From Chloroflexota bacterium (GTDB lineage: Bacteria > Chloroflexota > Anaerolineae > UBA1429), in the NCBI GenBank assembly GCA_012841405.1, contig DUUT01000005.1, forward strand, positions 1-37,060: a stretch of 37,060 nucleotides of DNA, given 5' to 3'. This document shows, one piece after another, positions 1-6,839 of this stretch (the stretch's first letter is position 1; each line of letters starts with the position of its first letter). Position numbers and translations under genes: made by a program. The notes beneath the pieces were generated by a model. It saw only the letters and a list, made by a program, of their open reading frames with translations. It did no database searches and was not told the DNA's origin.

Positions 1-972
1 CCCCGCCTCGCCCGCCACGATGACCGTGCGCCCCGCGCCCGACACGGCCTGATCGAGGGCTTCGATGAGCGACGTGCGCTCCGCGTCACGGCCGACGAGC
101 GGTAGGGCGCCCGGGTCGGCATCCTCCGATGAGGCGTCGAGGGGCACCGCCGCGCTTGCGTCCACCTCCCCGCGCAACAAGCGATCGAGGGCCGAGACGA
201 GCTCCTCAGCGCTCTGGAAACGGCGGTCCGGGTCCTTCTCCAGCAAGCGCTGCACGGTGGCGTCCAGCGCCGGTGGGAGTGCTGCATCCGCGTGGTGGAG
301 CCGCGGTGGCTGTTCATTGAGGTGCTTGTAGATGATGCTGACGGCCGTTGGGCCGGGGAACGGCGGCTGGCCCGTGACCATCTCAAAGAGCACGGCGCCC
401 AGCGCATAGAGGTCGCTGCGCGCATCGATGGGCCTGCCGACGGCCTGCTCGGGCGAGAGGTAGAACACGGTGCCCATCACCGTGCCGGTGCGCGTCATCG
501 CCGACGCTTCGCTGAGGTGCGCCAGGCCGAAATCGGTGAGCTTGGTGTTACCCTCCGTGTCAAACATGACGTTGCCCGGCTTGACGTCGCGATGCACCAC
601 GCCGTGGGCGTGGGCATGGCCCAAGGCACAGGCTATCTGGCGCGCCACCGTCACCGCCGTGCGCCATGGCAACGGCCCCCGGGCGATGAGCTCGCGCAGC
701 GTGCCCCCGAGCATCAGCTCCATCACGATGTAGCGCAGCCCCTGGTCGACGCCCGAGCCATACACCGCGACGATATGCGGGTGGCGCAGCATCGCCAGCG
801 CCTGGGCTTCGCGCACAAAGCGCATCACCGTATCGGGTTCGGCACGCTCAGAGAGGATCTTGAGGGCGACCTCGCGCTGCTGGCTCAGGTCGAGGGCACG
901 GTAGACCTCACCGGCACCCCCCAGGCCCAGCAGCTCGACGATTTCGAGGTTGGCGACGATTCGTCCGATCAC
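1..972 (-). CDS. Ser/Thr protein kinase with C-terminal ATPase domain (partial, runs off left edge)
   Basis: The 324 codons present encode a Hanks-type Ser/Thr kinase domain that phosphorylates proteins with ATP. Visible are the glycine-rich loop (GLGGAGEVY, residues 16-24), the ATP lysine in VALKIL (K38), the catalytic loop HRDVKPGN (127-134) and DFG (147-149), so the kinase looks active. After the kinase (to about 260) the chain continues with LVGRDAER and then a sequence ending in GEAG at the window edge. This is the entry to a Walker A motif of the AAA/NACHT type used by large kinase-ATPase regulators, so the full protein should be much longer. The GTG start at 972 is chosen because it lies just before the first kinase strand and has a purine-rich GATGGGA upstream. 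No better in-frame ATG is seen. It lies 110 nt downstream of a histidine kinase on the same strand, so it is probably part of a signalling cluster. The ATPase assignment rests on the motif start only. Confidence 0.88.
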   Translation of the reverse strand, partial: MIGRIVANLEIVELLGLGGAGEVYRALDLSQQREVALKILSERAEPDTVMRFVREAQALAMLRHPHIVAVYGSGVDQGLRYIVMELMLGGTLRELIARGPLPWRTAVTVARQIACALGHAHAHGVVHRDVKPGNVMFDTEGNTKLTDFGLAHLSEASAMTRTGTVMGTVFYLSPEQAVGRPIDARSDLYALGAVLFEMVTGQPPFPGPTAVSIIYKHLNEQPPRLHHADAALPPALDATVQRLLEKDPDRRFQSAEELVSALDRLLRGEVDASAAVPLDASSEDADPGALPLVGRDAERTSLIEALDQAVSGAGRTVIVAGEAG

Positions 973-1082
973 GGTGGTGTTCCCATCGTGCGCGCGCGTG
1001 CAGAGCGCGCCCTCCCCCCAGCTATTATCCGCGCTCGTCCCCGCCTCCGCCGGGCGCCCCTCAGTGCCCGCGCCCACCAAGG

Positions 1083-2474
1083 TTAGCCGACCAACTCGAC
1101 CGGCAAGCGGACGGTGAACGTGGTTCCGTGCCCCGGTTGCGATGCCGCCGAGATCGTGCCGCGATGCCCCTCCACGAGGCTCCGTGTCACAGCCAAGCCC
1201 AGGCCGATGCCCTTATCCTTGGTGGTGAAGAACGGCTGGAAGAGCCGCTCCATGTCCTCTTCCGGGATACCAACCCCCGTGTCGGACACGAGCGCTACGG
1301 CGTCGCCGCCATCGCGATAGCTCGTGATCGCTAGCACGCCGCCCTCGGGCATGGCCTGGACGGCGTTGGTCACCAGGTTGACGAACACCTGCTGCAGCTG
1401 ATCGGCATCGGCCCGGATGGTGGGCAAGGCGGCATCCAGCTCTCGCCGCACCTCCACCGACTCGGGCATCGTCACGCGCATGAGCGTCTCGTCGAGGATG
1501 GCGTTGAGGTCCACGTCCGCCAGCTGCCGCGGCCGATTCCGCGAGAAGAACAGGAGGTCGTTGATGATTTTGGTCTGCCGGTCGATCTCGCGGTCGATCA
1601 TGGTAAAGTAGCGCTTGAGGATTTCGCCCGACTCGCCCACGTTGCCCTCAGAGACCACCCGATCGAGAAAATAGACCGCCGTGCGCATGACCATGAGAGG
1701 GTTGCGCAGCTCGTGGGCGACGCTCGTTGCCAGCCGCCCCACCGCCGCCAGGCGTTCGGCCTGCACGAGCTGTGCCTGCGTCTCGCGCAGTTCACTCACC
1801 ATCTGGTTGAGCTGCGCGTTACTGGCCCGCACGTCGTCATACAGGCGTGCACTCCGAATCGCCATCGCCGCCTGGCTGGCCATCGCCTGCAGCAGCCGCA
1901 GATCGGCCTCGCTAAAGGGGCGGATGCTCATGCGCGTATCCACATAGATGGCGCCCTGCAGCTCACCCCGCGCAATGAGGGGCACCGCCAGCACCGAGCG
2001 AATGCGTTGGACGATGATGCTCTGCGTCAGCTCAAAGCGCCCATCATCCTGGATGTTGGTGGTCAGGATGGGCTCCCGCCGCTCCATGACCCGGTTCACC
2101 AAGCTCGAGCTAAAGGCCTCGTCCGTCTCTTGGACATCGTGCGCGCCAAAGCGCCGCGCCGTGGCCGTATAGTAGCCGCCGTCGGGCCCTACGAGGGCTA
2201 CAAAGCCGCGCTCCGCTCCCACGAGCACGATCGCCTTGTCGATGATCGACTCCAGCAGATCCGACAGCTCGGACTTGGCGGCGAGGTCCTGCGCCACCTC
2301 GTACAGAGAGGCCAGCTCTTGACCCTGCTGGCGAAGATCGGCGATTTCGCTGCGCAGCTCGTCCACGAGCTTGAGCATTCCGGGTGCCGAGCGCGTGCCG
2401 CGCTCCTGCAAGCGCTGAAACTCGGCGTCCAGCGTATCGAGTATCGTAAGCGTATCGGTCACGCTGTCCCCCAT
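1083..2474 (-). CDS. GAF-domain sensor histidine kinase
   Basis: A 463-aa cytoplasmic two-component histidine kinase without membrane segments. An N-terminal helical region (about 1-60) leads into a GAF sensor domain (about 60-210). A coiled-coil linker with QAQLVQAERLAAVGRLA follows. The HisKA phosphoacceptor is H254 in SVAHELRNPL. The HATPase domain carries the N box (NLVTNAVQAM, 366-375), G1 (DTGVGIP, 398-404) and G2 (GIGLGLA, 422-428). All residues needed for autophosphorylation are present. The gene lies about 107 nt downstream of a stand-alone receiver gene on the same strand, its likely partner. A Ser/Thr kinase gene follows. The ATG at 2474 is used; no strong Shine-Dalgarno sequence precedes it. 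The ligand of the GAF domain cannot be told from sequence. Confidence 0.93.
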   Translation of the reverse strand: MGDSVTDTLTILDTLDAEFQRLQERGTRSAPGMLKLVDELRSEIADLRQQGQELASLYEVAQDLAAKSELSDLLESIIDKAIVLVGAERGFVALVGPDGGYYTATARRFGAHDVQETDEAFSSSLVNRVMERREPILTTNIQDDGRFELTQSIIVQRIRSVLAVPLIARGELQGAIYVDTRMSIRPFSEADLRLLQAMASQAAMAIRSARLYDDVRASNAQLNQMVSELRETQAQLVQAERLAAVGRLATSVAHELRNPLMVMRTAVYFLDRVVSEGNVGESGEILKRYFTMIDREIDRQTKIINDLLFFSRNRPRQLADVDLNAILDETLMRVTMPESVEVRRELDAALPTIRADADQLQQVFVNLVTNAVQAMPEGGVLAITSYRDGGDAVALVSDTGVGIPEEDMERLFQPFFTTKDKGIGLGLAVTRSLVEGHRGTISAASQPGHGTTFTVRLPVELVG

Positions 2475-2581
2475 CGACCAAGTGACGTTGAATCGCAGTG
2501 ATCGGCGATGCGGACAGTCCGCTGGGATGCGGTGCCGCGAACCGCCGCCGGAACCGCCATTTCGCGGCAGCCTCCAGGCGC

Positions 2582-2950
2582 TCAGCCTGGTGTCGACGCC
2601 ATGAGGAGCGGCAAGAAGGTGGCCACATCGAGGGGCTTGCGGAACACCGCTTCGGCGCCTGCCTCCATCGCCTTGGCTGCAAGGTCTCCCTCATCAAATC
2701 CAGTGATCATGATGACGCGTATCGCGCTATCAGTACGCTTGAGCGCGCGCAGCGTCTCTACGCCATCGATTCCCGGCATGCGAATGTCGAGCAGCGCGAC
2801 GTCGTAGCGCCCCTTCTCCGAAAGCTCCAGCGCACGTTCACCACTGTCGGCCACCTCAACCTGGTACCCCTCAAGGGACAGGATATCGAACATCGTCTCG
2901 CGAATGCCGGGATCATCATCAACGACTAGGACTCGGAGGCTAGCGGCCAT
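2582..2950 (-). CDS. Single-domain response regulator (CheY-like receiver)
   Basis: A 122-aa receiver domain with no output domain. The acidic pocket is VVDDD (9-13), the phosphoacceptor is D55 in LLDIRMPG, the switch Thr is in MITG, and the conserved Lys is in FRKP. Such stand-alone receivers pass phosphate on or act by protein contact. The ATG at 2950 is preferred over the upstream GTG at 2971. It has AAGGAG 11 nt upstream and the receiver fold starts right after it. The gene is first in a minus-strand group (receiver, histidine kinase, Ser/Thr kinase), so it is probably phosphorylated by the adjacent GAF histidine kinase. The role of the pair is not evident. Confidence 0.92.
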   Translation of the reverse strand: MAASLRVLVVDDDPGIRETMFDILSLEGYQVEVADSGERALELSEKGRYDVALLDIRMPGIDGVETLRALKRTDSAIRVIMITGFDEGDLAAKAMEAGAEAVFRKPLDVATFLPLLMASTPG

Positions 2951-2999
2951 TCGTTCACGGGCTCCTTGCACGGTATCGACGCCTCTGCCAGTATACTCT

Positions 3000-3008
3000 A
3001 TTCTAGCA
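3000..3008 (-). promoter_or_regulatory. Extended -10 promoter candidate for the signalling cluster
   Basis: On the minus strand the bases read TGCTAGAAT, an extended -10 (TGn plus TAGAAT), about 50 nt before the receiver start. No well-spaced -35 is seen: TTGATA is only 12 nt upstream and TTACAG is 19 nt upstream. A second -10-like TATACT lies 4 nt further downstream. The same TAGAAT hexamer occurs in other promoters of this window. Confidence 0.45.
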
Positions 3009-3083
3009 TATTCTTCGTATCAAGCTGTAAAGAGCGCGTAAAGTTACGTCGACTTGAGTACGTTGGGTGCACGCCGTTTGGAA

Positions 3084-3112
3084 TTGCCCCTACGCGAGGC
3101 GCGTCGTACAAT
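3084..3112 (+). promoter_or_regulatory. Sigma-70-type promoter of the subtilase gene
   Basis: TTGCCC at 3084-3089, a 17-nt spacer and TACAAT at 3107-3112. This predicts transcription from about 3119, some 40 nt before the TTG start codon at 3159. It is divergent from the signalling-cluster promoter. Confidence 0.75.
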
Positions 3113-3158
3113 TTCAGAGCCATGGCGCCGTTAGTGGCGATTGTGGGAGGTAAGTGCC

Positions 3159-4808
3159 TTGGCACGGAATGGTACCGATTGGAGGGCCGGCGCGCGGGGC
3201 ATCGCCTGGCGCACGGCCATGGTGGTTGCGCTCGTGTGCCTGCTCGTAGCACCTGCGAGCGCGACGCAACCGATGGCAGCCTTGGATCGCGGTACGGACA
3301 CTACCCCCTACGCGTTGCCCCCCGAGGCTCTGGAAAAGATTGACCCCACGCTCCTCCAAGAGCTCGTATCCCGGGAAGGAATGGAACCGCTGCCGTCACC
3401 CGCAGCACGGGCCGCGGATGATCCCGTCACCTATCTCGTCCACCTGGGTGAGGCGACGTTGCCGACCGCCCTCAGCCTGCCGACCGACCGCCTGGCTCGG
3501 CGACACGCCGTCGTGGCGTGGCTGCAAGAGCGCGCCAGACGCTCACAGCGCGACGCCGTCGACCTCTTGCGTCAGCACGTGGCTTCGGGCCGCATTGCCG
3601 GCTTTCGTAGCTATTGGATCGCCAACGTCCTCGTCGTCGAGGGCGGCCTCGAGACGGCCGTTGCGCTGACGCTCCTGCCCACCGTGGCGGCGATCGTGCC
3701 GAACCGCGCCATCCCGCTGGCGCTCCCTGAGGGCCCCGAGCTGTCGCAGGAACCGCCGAATATCGCTTGGGGGGTGGATAGGATTGACGCCGACCGCGTG
3801 TGGGCAGAGTGCGGCATCACCGGACGCGGCATCGTTGTCGCCAACGTCGATTCGGGCGTTGACTGGACACACCCCGACCTCCAGCGCAAATATCGGGGCT
3901 ACAACGCCGCCGATCCCGCCGCCTCGGATCACAACTATCACTGGTTCGACTTTACCGGCACCTATCCCCGCGCGCCCGGCCCCCGCGACACGACGGGCAA
4001 TTACGTCGCCAAAGTCCACGGCACCCACGTCATGGGCACCATCGTCGGCTCGTCGCCCGACGGCACCACGATCACCGGCGTCGCCCCGGAGGCCCAGTGG
4101 ATCGCCGTCAAGGTGTTCGATGACAACGGGCAACCCGCCACAGAAGAGGCCTTCCTGGCGAGCTTTCAGTGGCTGCTGGCGCCCACCGATCTGCAAGGCG
4201 CCCATCCCGATCCCGCCAAGGCGCCGGATGTCGTCTGCAACTCGTGGGGCGATAGCGAGGATGGGGCCTCCACGGTGTTCCGTCAGAGCATTGAGGCGCT
4301 GCGTGCGGCCGGCATCCTCACCGTATTCGCCGCCGGCAACACGGGCCCCGGCACCGGTACCATCGACGTCCCGGCGAGCTATACGAACACCCTCGCCATC
4401 GGTGCGACCAACCCAACCGATCTCGTCGCCGAGTTCAGCAGTCGCGGGCCTTCACCGGGGGGACAGCTCAAGCCGGACCTGATGGCGCCGGGAGTCTCCA
4501 TCGTCTCCACAGCGCCTGGCGGTGGGTATGCCACCCTCTCCGGCACCTCTATGGCCACTCCCCACGCGGCGGGGACGCTGGCCCTCATGCTCGAGGCCGA
4601 CTGCAGCGCGCTCGGCGTGCCCACCGTGCCCATCACCACCATCGAGGGCATCCTCCGCGACACGGCCCTCGAGCTCGGTGACCCGGGGCCGGACAACACC
4701 TATGGCTATGGTCGGATCGATGCCCATGCCGCCGTGGGGGTCGTGCAGGGAATGCACCGTCTCGTGCTGCCACTGCTGATTCGGCGGGCGCCGGCACTGC
4801 GCCCATAA
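3159..4808 (+). CDS. Secreted subtilisin-like serine protease (S8 family)
   Basis: A 549-aa secreted endopeptidase. The signal peptide has a basic start, a hydrophobic core (VVALVCLLVA) and an ASA cleavage site near residue 34. A propeptide-like region (about 80-175) precedes the S8 domain. The catalytic triad is D231 (VDSGVDWTHP), H290 (HGTHVMGT; H287 is the other histidine) and S464 (GTSMATPHAAG). The oxyanion Asn is in AAGNTGPG, so the enzyme should be active. The start is set at the TTG at 3159. GGGAGG (3145-3150) lies 8 nt upstream, whereas the further-upstream TTG at 3141 precedes that ribosome binding site. The C-terminus is short and basic, with no anchor. The gene stands alone behind its own promoter and converges on the GH2 gene. 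Confidence 0.92.
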   Translation: MARNGTDWRAGARGIAWRTAMVVALVCLLVAPASATQPMAALDRGTDTTPYALPPEALEKIDPTLLQELVSREGMEPLPSPAARAADDPVTYLVHLGEATLPTALSLPTDRLARRHAVVAWLQERARRSQRDAVDLLRQHVASGRIAGFRSYWIANVLVVEGGLETAVALTLLPTVAAIVPNRAIPLALPEGPELSQEPPNIAWGVDRIDADRVWAECGITGRGIVVANVDSGVDWTHPDLQRKYRGYNAADPAASDHNYHWFDFTGTYPRAPGPRDTTGNYVAKVHGTHVMGTIVGSSPDGTTITGVAPEAQWIAVKVFDDNGQPATEEAFLASFQWLLAPTDLQGAHPDPAKAPDVVCNSWGDSEDGASTVFRQSIEALRAAGILTVFAAGNTGPGTGTIDVPASYTNTLAIGATNPTDLVAEFSSRGPSPGGQLKPDLMAPGVSIVSTAPGGGYATLSGTSMATPHAAGTLALMLEADCSALGVPTVPITTIEGILRDTALELGDPGPDNTYGYGRIDAHAAVGVVQGMHRLVLPLLIRRAPALRP

Positions 4809-4812
4809 GCGT

Positions 4813-4839
4813 GCACGGTGCACAAGGGGAGCACCGTGC
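4813..4839. terminator. Hairpin between convergent subtilase and GH2 genes
   Basis: GCACGGTGC (4813-4821) and its perfect complement (4831-4839) form a 9-bp stem with a 9-nt loop, directly after the subtilase stop. A second small inverted repeat (CCATCC/GGATGG) follows. There is no T-run, so termination may be imperfect or protein-aided. Its position suits a bidirectional terminator. Confidence 0.45.
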
Positions 4840-4865
4840 CCCATCCCTTGGGGCGGATGGGAGCG

Positions 4866-6551
4866 TCATCCCTTCCCTGGACGCAGCAGCGCTCGCACCG
4901 TGCTGTAGGCCAGCTTGGGTCGGCGGTACGCGTCGAGCAGGCCCCTGGAGCTGGCATCCCCCAGGGGCTGTCGAGCACGCTCGGCGCCAGCCGCGCGCGT
5001 GTCGTACAGCTGCGACACATAGTACCCCGCCAGATCGGTCCGCTCTTGGACGTGCCGCACCCCCTCGGCCAAGAGCCGGCTCTGGTGCTCCTCGCTCCCA
5101 GGGACGTCATCCGCCAGGGCGCGGTGCCCATAGACCGCCCCGGCGCCAAACTCGGTCACCAGCATCGGCTTGGCGCCGATGCGGGCGCGCGTGCGATCGA
5201 GGAGCTCGGGCCAGGCCATGTCGTGGTTGCACCCGCCGCGATAGACGCTGACGCACACCACGTCCGCGAGATCCAGGCACGCGTCATCGAGGGCGTGGTT
5301 GGTGCCAAAGGTCACCAGCCGCGTCGGATCGGCCTCCCGGGCGATGTCGATCAGGCGCTCCAGCACTAACCTTGCCTCAGGGGTATCGGTGGCGCACGCG
5401 TTCAGCAGGCTCCATGCCCAGATGCAGGGGTGGCTGCTATCGCGCTCGATCGTGGCCCAGAGCATCGCCGCGGCCCGATTGGCGATCACATCCTGCGCCA
5501 GCTGTTCGCGACTGAACCCCCACAGGGGAATCTCTTCCATGAAGAGGATGCCGCGTTCATCGCAGAGGTCGAGGAGGCGCTCGTCGTTGGGGTAGTGCGT
5601 GCCACGGATGCTCGTGGCGCCCAAGTCGGCCAGCAGGTCGAGGTCTTGGAGCATGAGCGGTAGCGGCAGCGCGGGCCCCCAGTCGGGATGATCCTCATGG
5701 CGGTTCACCCCACGGATATGCAGCGGCACGCCATTCAGCAGGATATCCGTGCCGCGCACCACGAGGCTGCGAAAGCCGGTACGCTCGATGACGTCATCGC
5801 CGGCAAAGGCAAGGCGCGCGCTGTAGAGCTGGGGATCATCGGGGGTCCACAGGCGGACGTTCGGCACCTCCACAGCAAAGAGGAGCACGTGCGCTTCACG
5901 GGGATGCAGGCGGATGCGTCCACTGCGCAGGGGCTGCTCATCGAGCAGGAGCGTCCAGCGCTCATCGATCACGTCTTCGCCCACGTTGGTGAGCTCTGCG
6001 CGGACGCGCAGCGTCGCCTTGCCCTGGGCGACGACGGGCGTCAGCCGCAGACAGCTGATGTGCCCGGGCCCCGGCAGCTCCTCCACCCAGACGGGGCGGT
6101 GGATTCCGCCGTAGCGGAACCAGTCGAGGTTCGCCGAGGGAATCGTACTGACCATGTCGTAGGTGCTGTCCACGCGCACAACGAGCTCGTGCTCGCCGGG
6201 CTGCGGCACAGGGATGGAGAAGCAGAACGGTAGGAACGAGCCATAGTGCTCACCCAACGGCTCGCCATCAAGCCAGACGTTCGCTTGATGCGTGACGGCC
6301 GCAAAGCGCACCAGGGCCGCAGCGCACTCCCCGATGGTCAAGCGGGTACGGTACCACCCGACGCCCTCATAGTCGAGATACCCGCTGCACGTGTTCCACA
6401 CCCCCGGCACCCACACCTGCTGCCCGCCCGTGGGAAAGCGGTGGTACCACTCCTCGGTGATGCCGACATCGCCCGCATCCGGAACCCAATCCCAGTACCC
6501 TGCCAGATCCGTCTGTGTACGGGTCGTGGTTGTGGTAAAGGCTCGGTGCAT
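4866..6551 (-). CDS. GH2 family protein (beta-glucuronidase-like), acid/base Glu replaced by Ala
   Basis: A 561-aa protein with the GH2 plan: jelly-roll sugar-binding domain (about 15-190), Ig-like domain (about 190-285) and TIM barrel (about 285-561). Barrel motifs include GVNRHEDHPDWG and the nucleophile E467 in VTEFGAG. The strand that normally ends WSLxNE or WSxANE, whose Glu is the acid/base, reads WSLLNACAT. Residue 385 is Ala (GCG, 5397-5399). A normal retaining mechanism is therefore doubtful. It may be a lectin-like or regulatory relative, use another acid, or have a sequencing error. No signal peptide is seen, so it is probably cytoplasmic. The ATG at 6551 is chosen because GGAGGA sits 8 nt upstream and a promoter lies just beyond, inside the longer open frame to 6644. 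Confidence 0.9.
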   Translation of the reverse strand: MHRAFTTTTTRTQTDLAGYWDWVPDAGDVGITEEWYHRFPTGGQQVWVPGVWNTCSGYLDYEGVGWYRTRLTIGECAAALVRFAAVTHQANVWLDGEPLGEHYGSFLPFCFSIPVPQPGEHELVVRVDSTYDMVSTIPSANLDWFRYGGIHRPVWVEELPGPGHISCLRLTPVVAQGKATLRVRAELTNVGEDVIDERWTLLLDEQPLRSGRIRLHPREAHVLLFAVEVPNVRLWTPDDPQLYSARLAFAGDDVIERTGFRSLVVRGTDILLNGVPLHIRGVNRHEDHPDWGPALPLPLMLQDLDLLADLGATSIRGTHYPNDERLLDLCDERGILFMEEIPLWGFSREQLAQDVIANRAAAMLWATIERDSSHPCIWAWSLLNACATDTPEARLVLERLIDIAREADPTRLVTFGTNHALDDACLDLADVVCVSVYRGGCNHDMAWPELLDRTRARIGAKPMLVTEFGAGAVYGHRALADDVPGSEEHQSRLLAEGVRHVQERTDLAGYYVSQLYDTRAAGAERARQPLGDASSRGLLDAYRRPKLAYSTVRALLRPGKG

Positions 6552-6591
6552 GGCGACTCTCCTCCATGTGGCGTGGACGCAGGTCGCTGAG

Positions 6592-6620
6592 AGTATACCG
6601 ACGAAGGCGCGCGACGCCAA
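6592..6620 (-). promoter_or_regulatory. Promoter of the GH2 gene
   Basis: On the minus strand TTGGCG (6620-6615), 17 nt, TATACT (6597-6592). The predicted RNA start near 6585 is about 35 nt before ATG 6551, and this rules out the longer open frame. It is divergent from the glycosidase promoter at 6638-6666, with only 17 nt between the two boxes. Confidence 0.75.
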
Positions 6621-6637
6621 TCGCCGCCGCCGCTCGG

Positions 6638-6666
6638 TTGTCAAACCATGACTCCTATGCTAGAAT
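6638..6666 (+). promoter_or_regulatory. Promoter of the multidomain glycosidase gene
   Basis: TTGTCA (6638-6643), a 17-nt spacer and TAGAAT (6661-6666). TG at 6658-6659 makes an extended -10. It predicts an RNA start near 6673 and a leader of about 165 nt before ATG 6840. It lies back to back with the GH2 promoter, so the two glycosidase genes may be co-regulated. Confidence 0.85.
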
Positions 6667-6839
6667 GAACCCCACGAATCGCTCCACCACATCGCTCCCC
6701 GAACCCTCCGGTACACTGTGCACACCTCGCCGGATGGCGCCCCTGGGGATGCTCCACCAAGATTCACTTCGCCTGGCGAATAGCGCACCGAACCATAGAA
6801 CCCACCATGCGGATCCATCGAAAGGAGCACAGGCTAGCT

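Noticed and set aside
6551-6644. Longer N-terminus for the GH2 protein
   Set aside because: It would include the promoter and the ribosome binding site of the shorter form; the added residues are Arg-rich and not a signal peptide.
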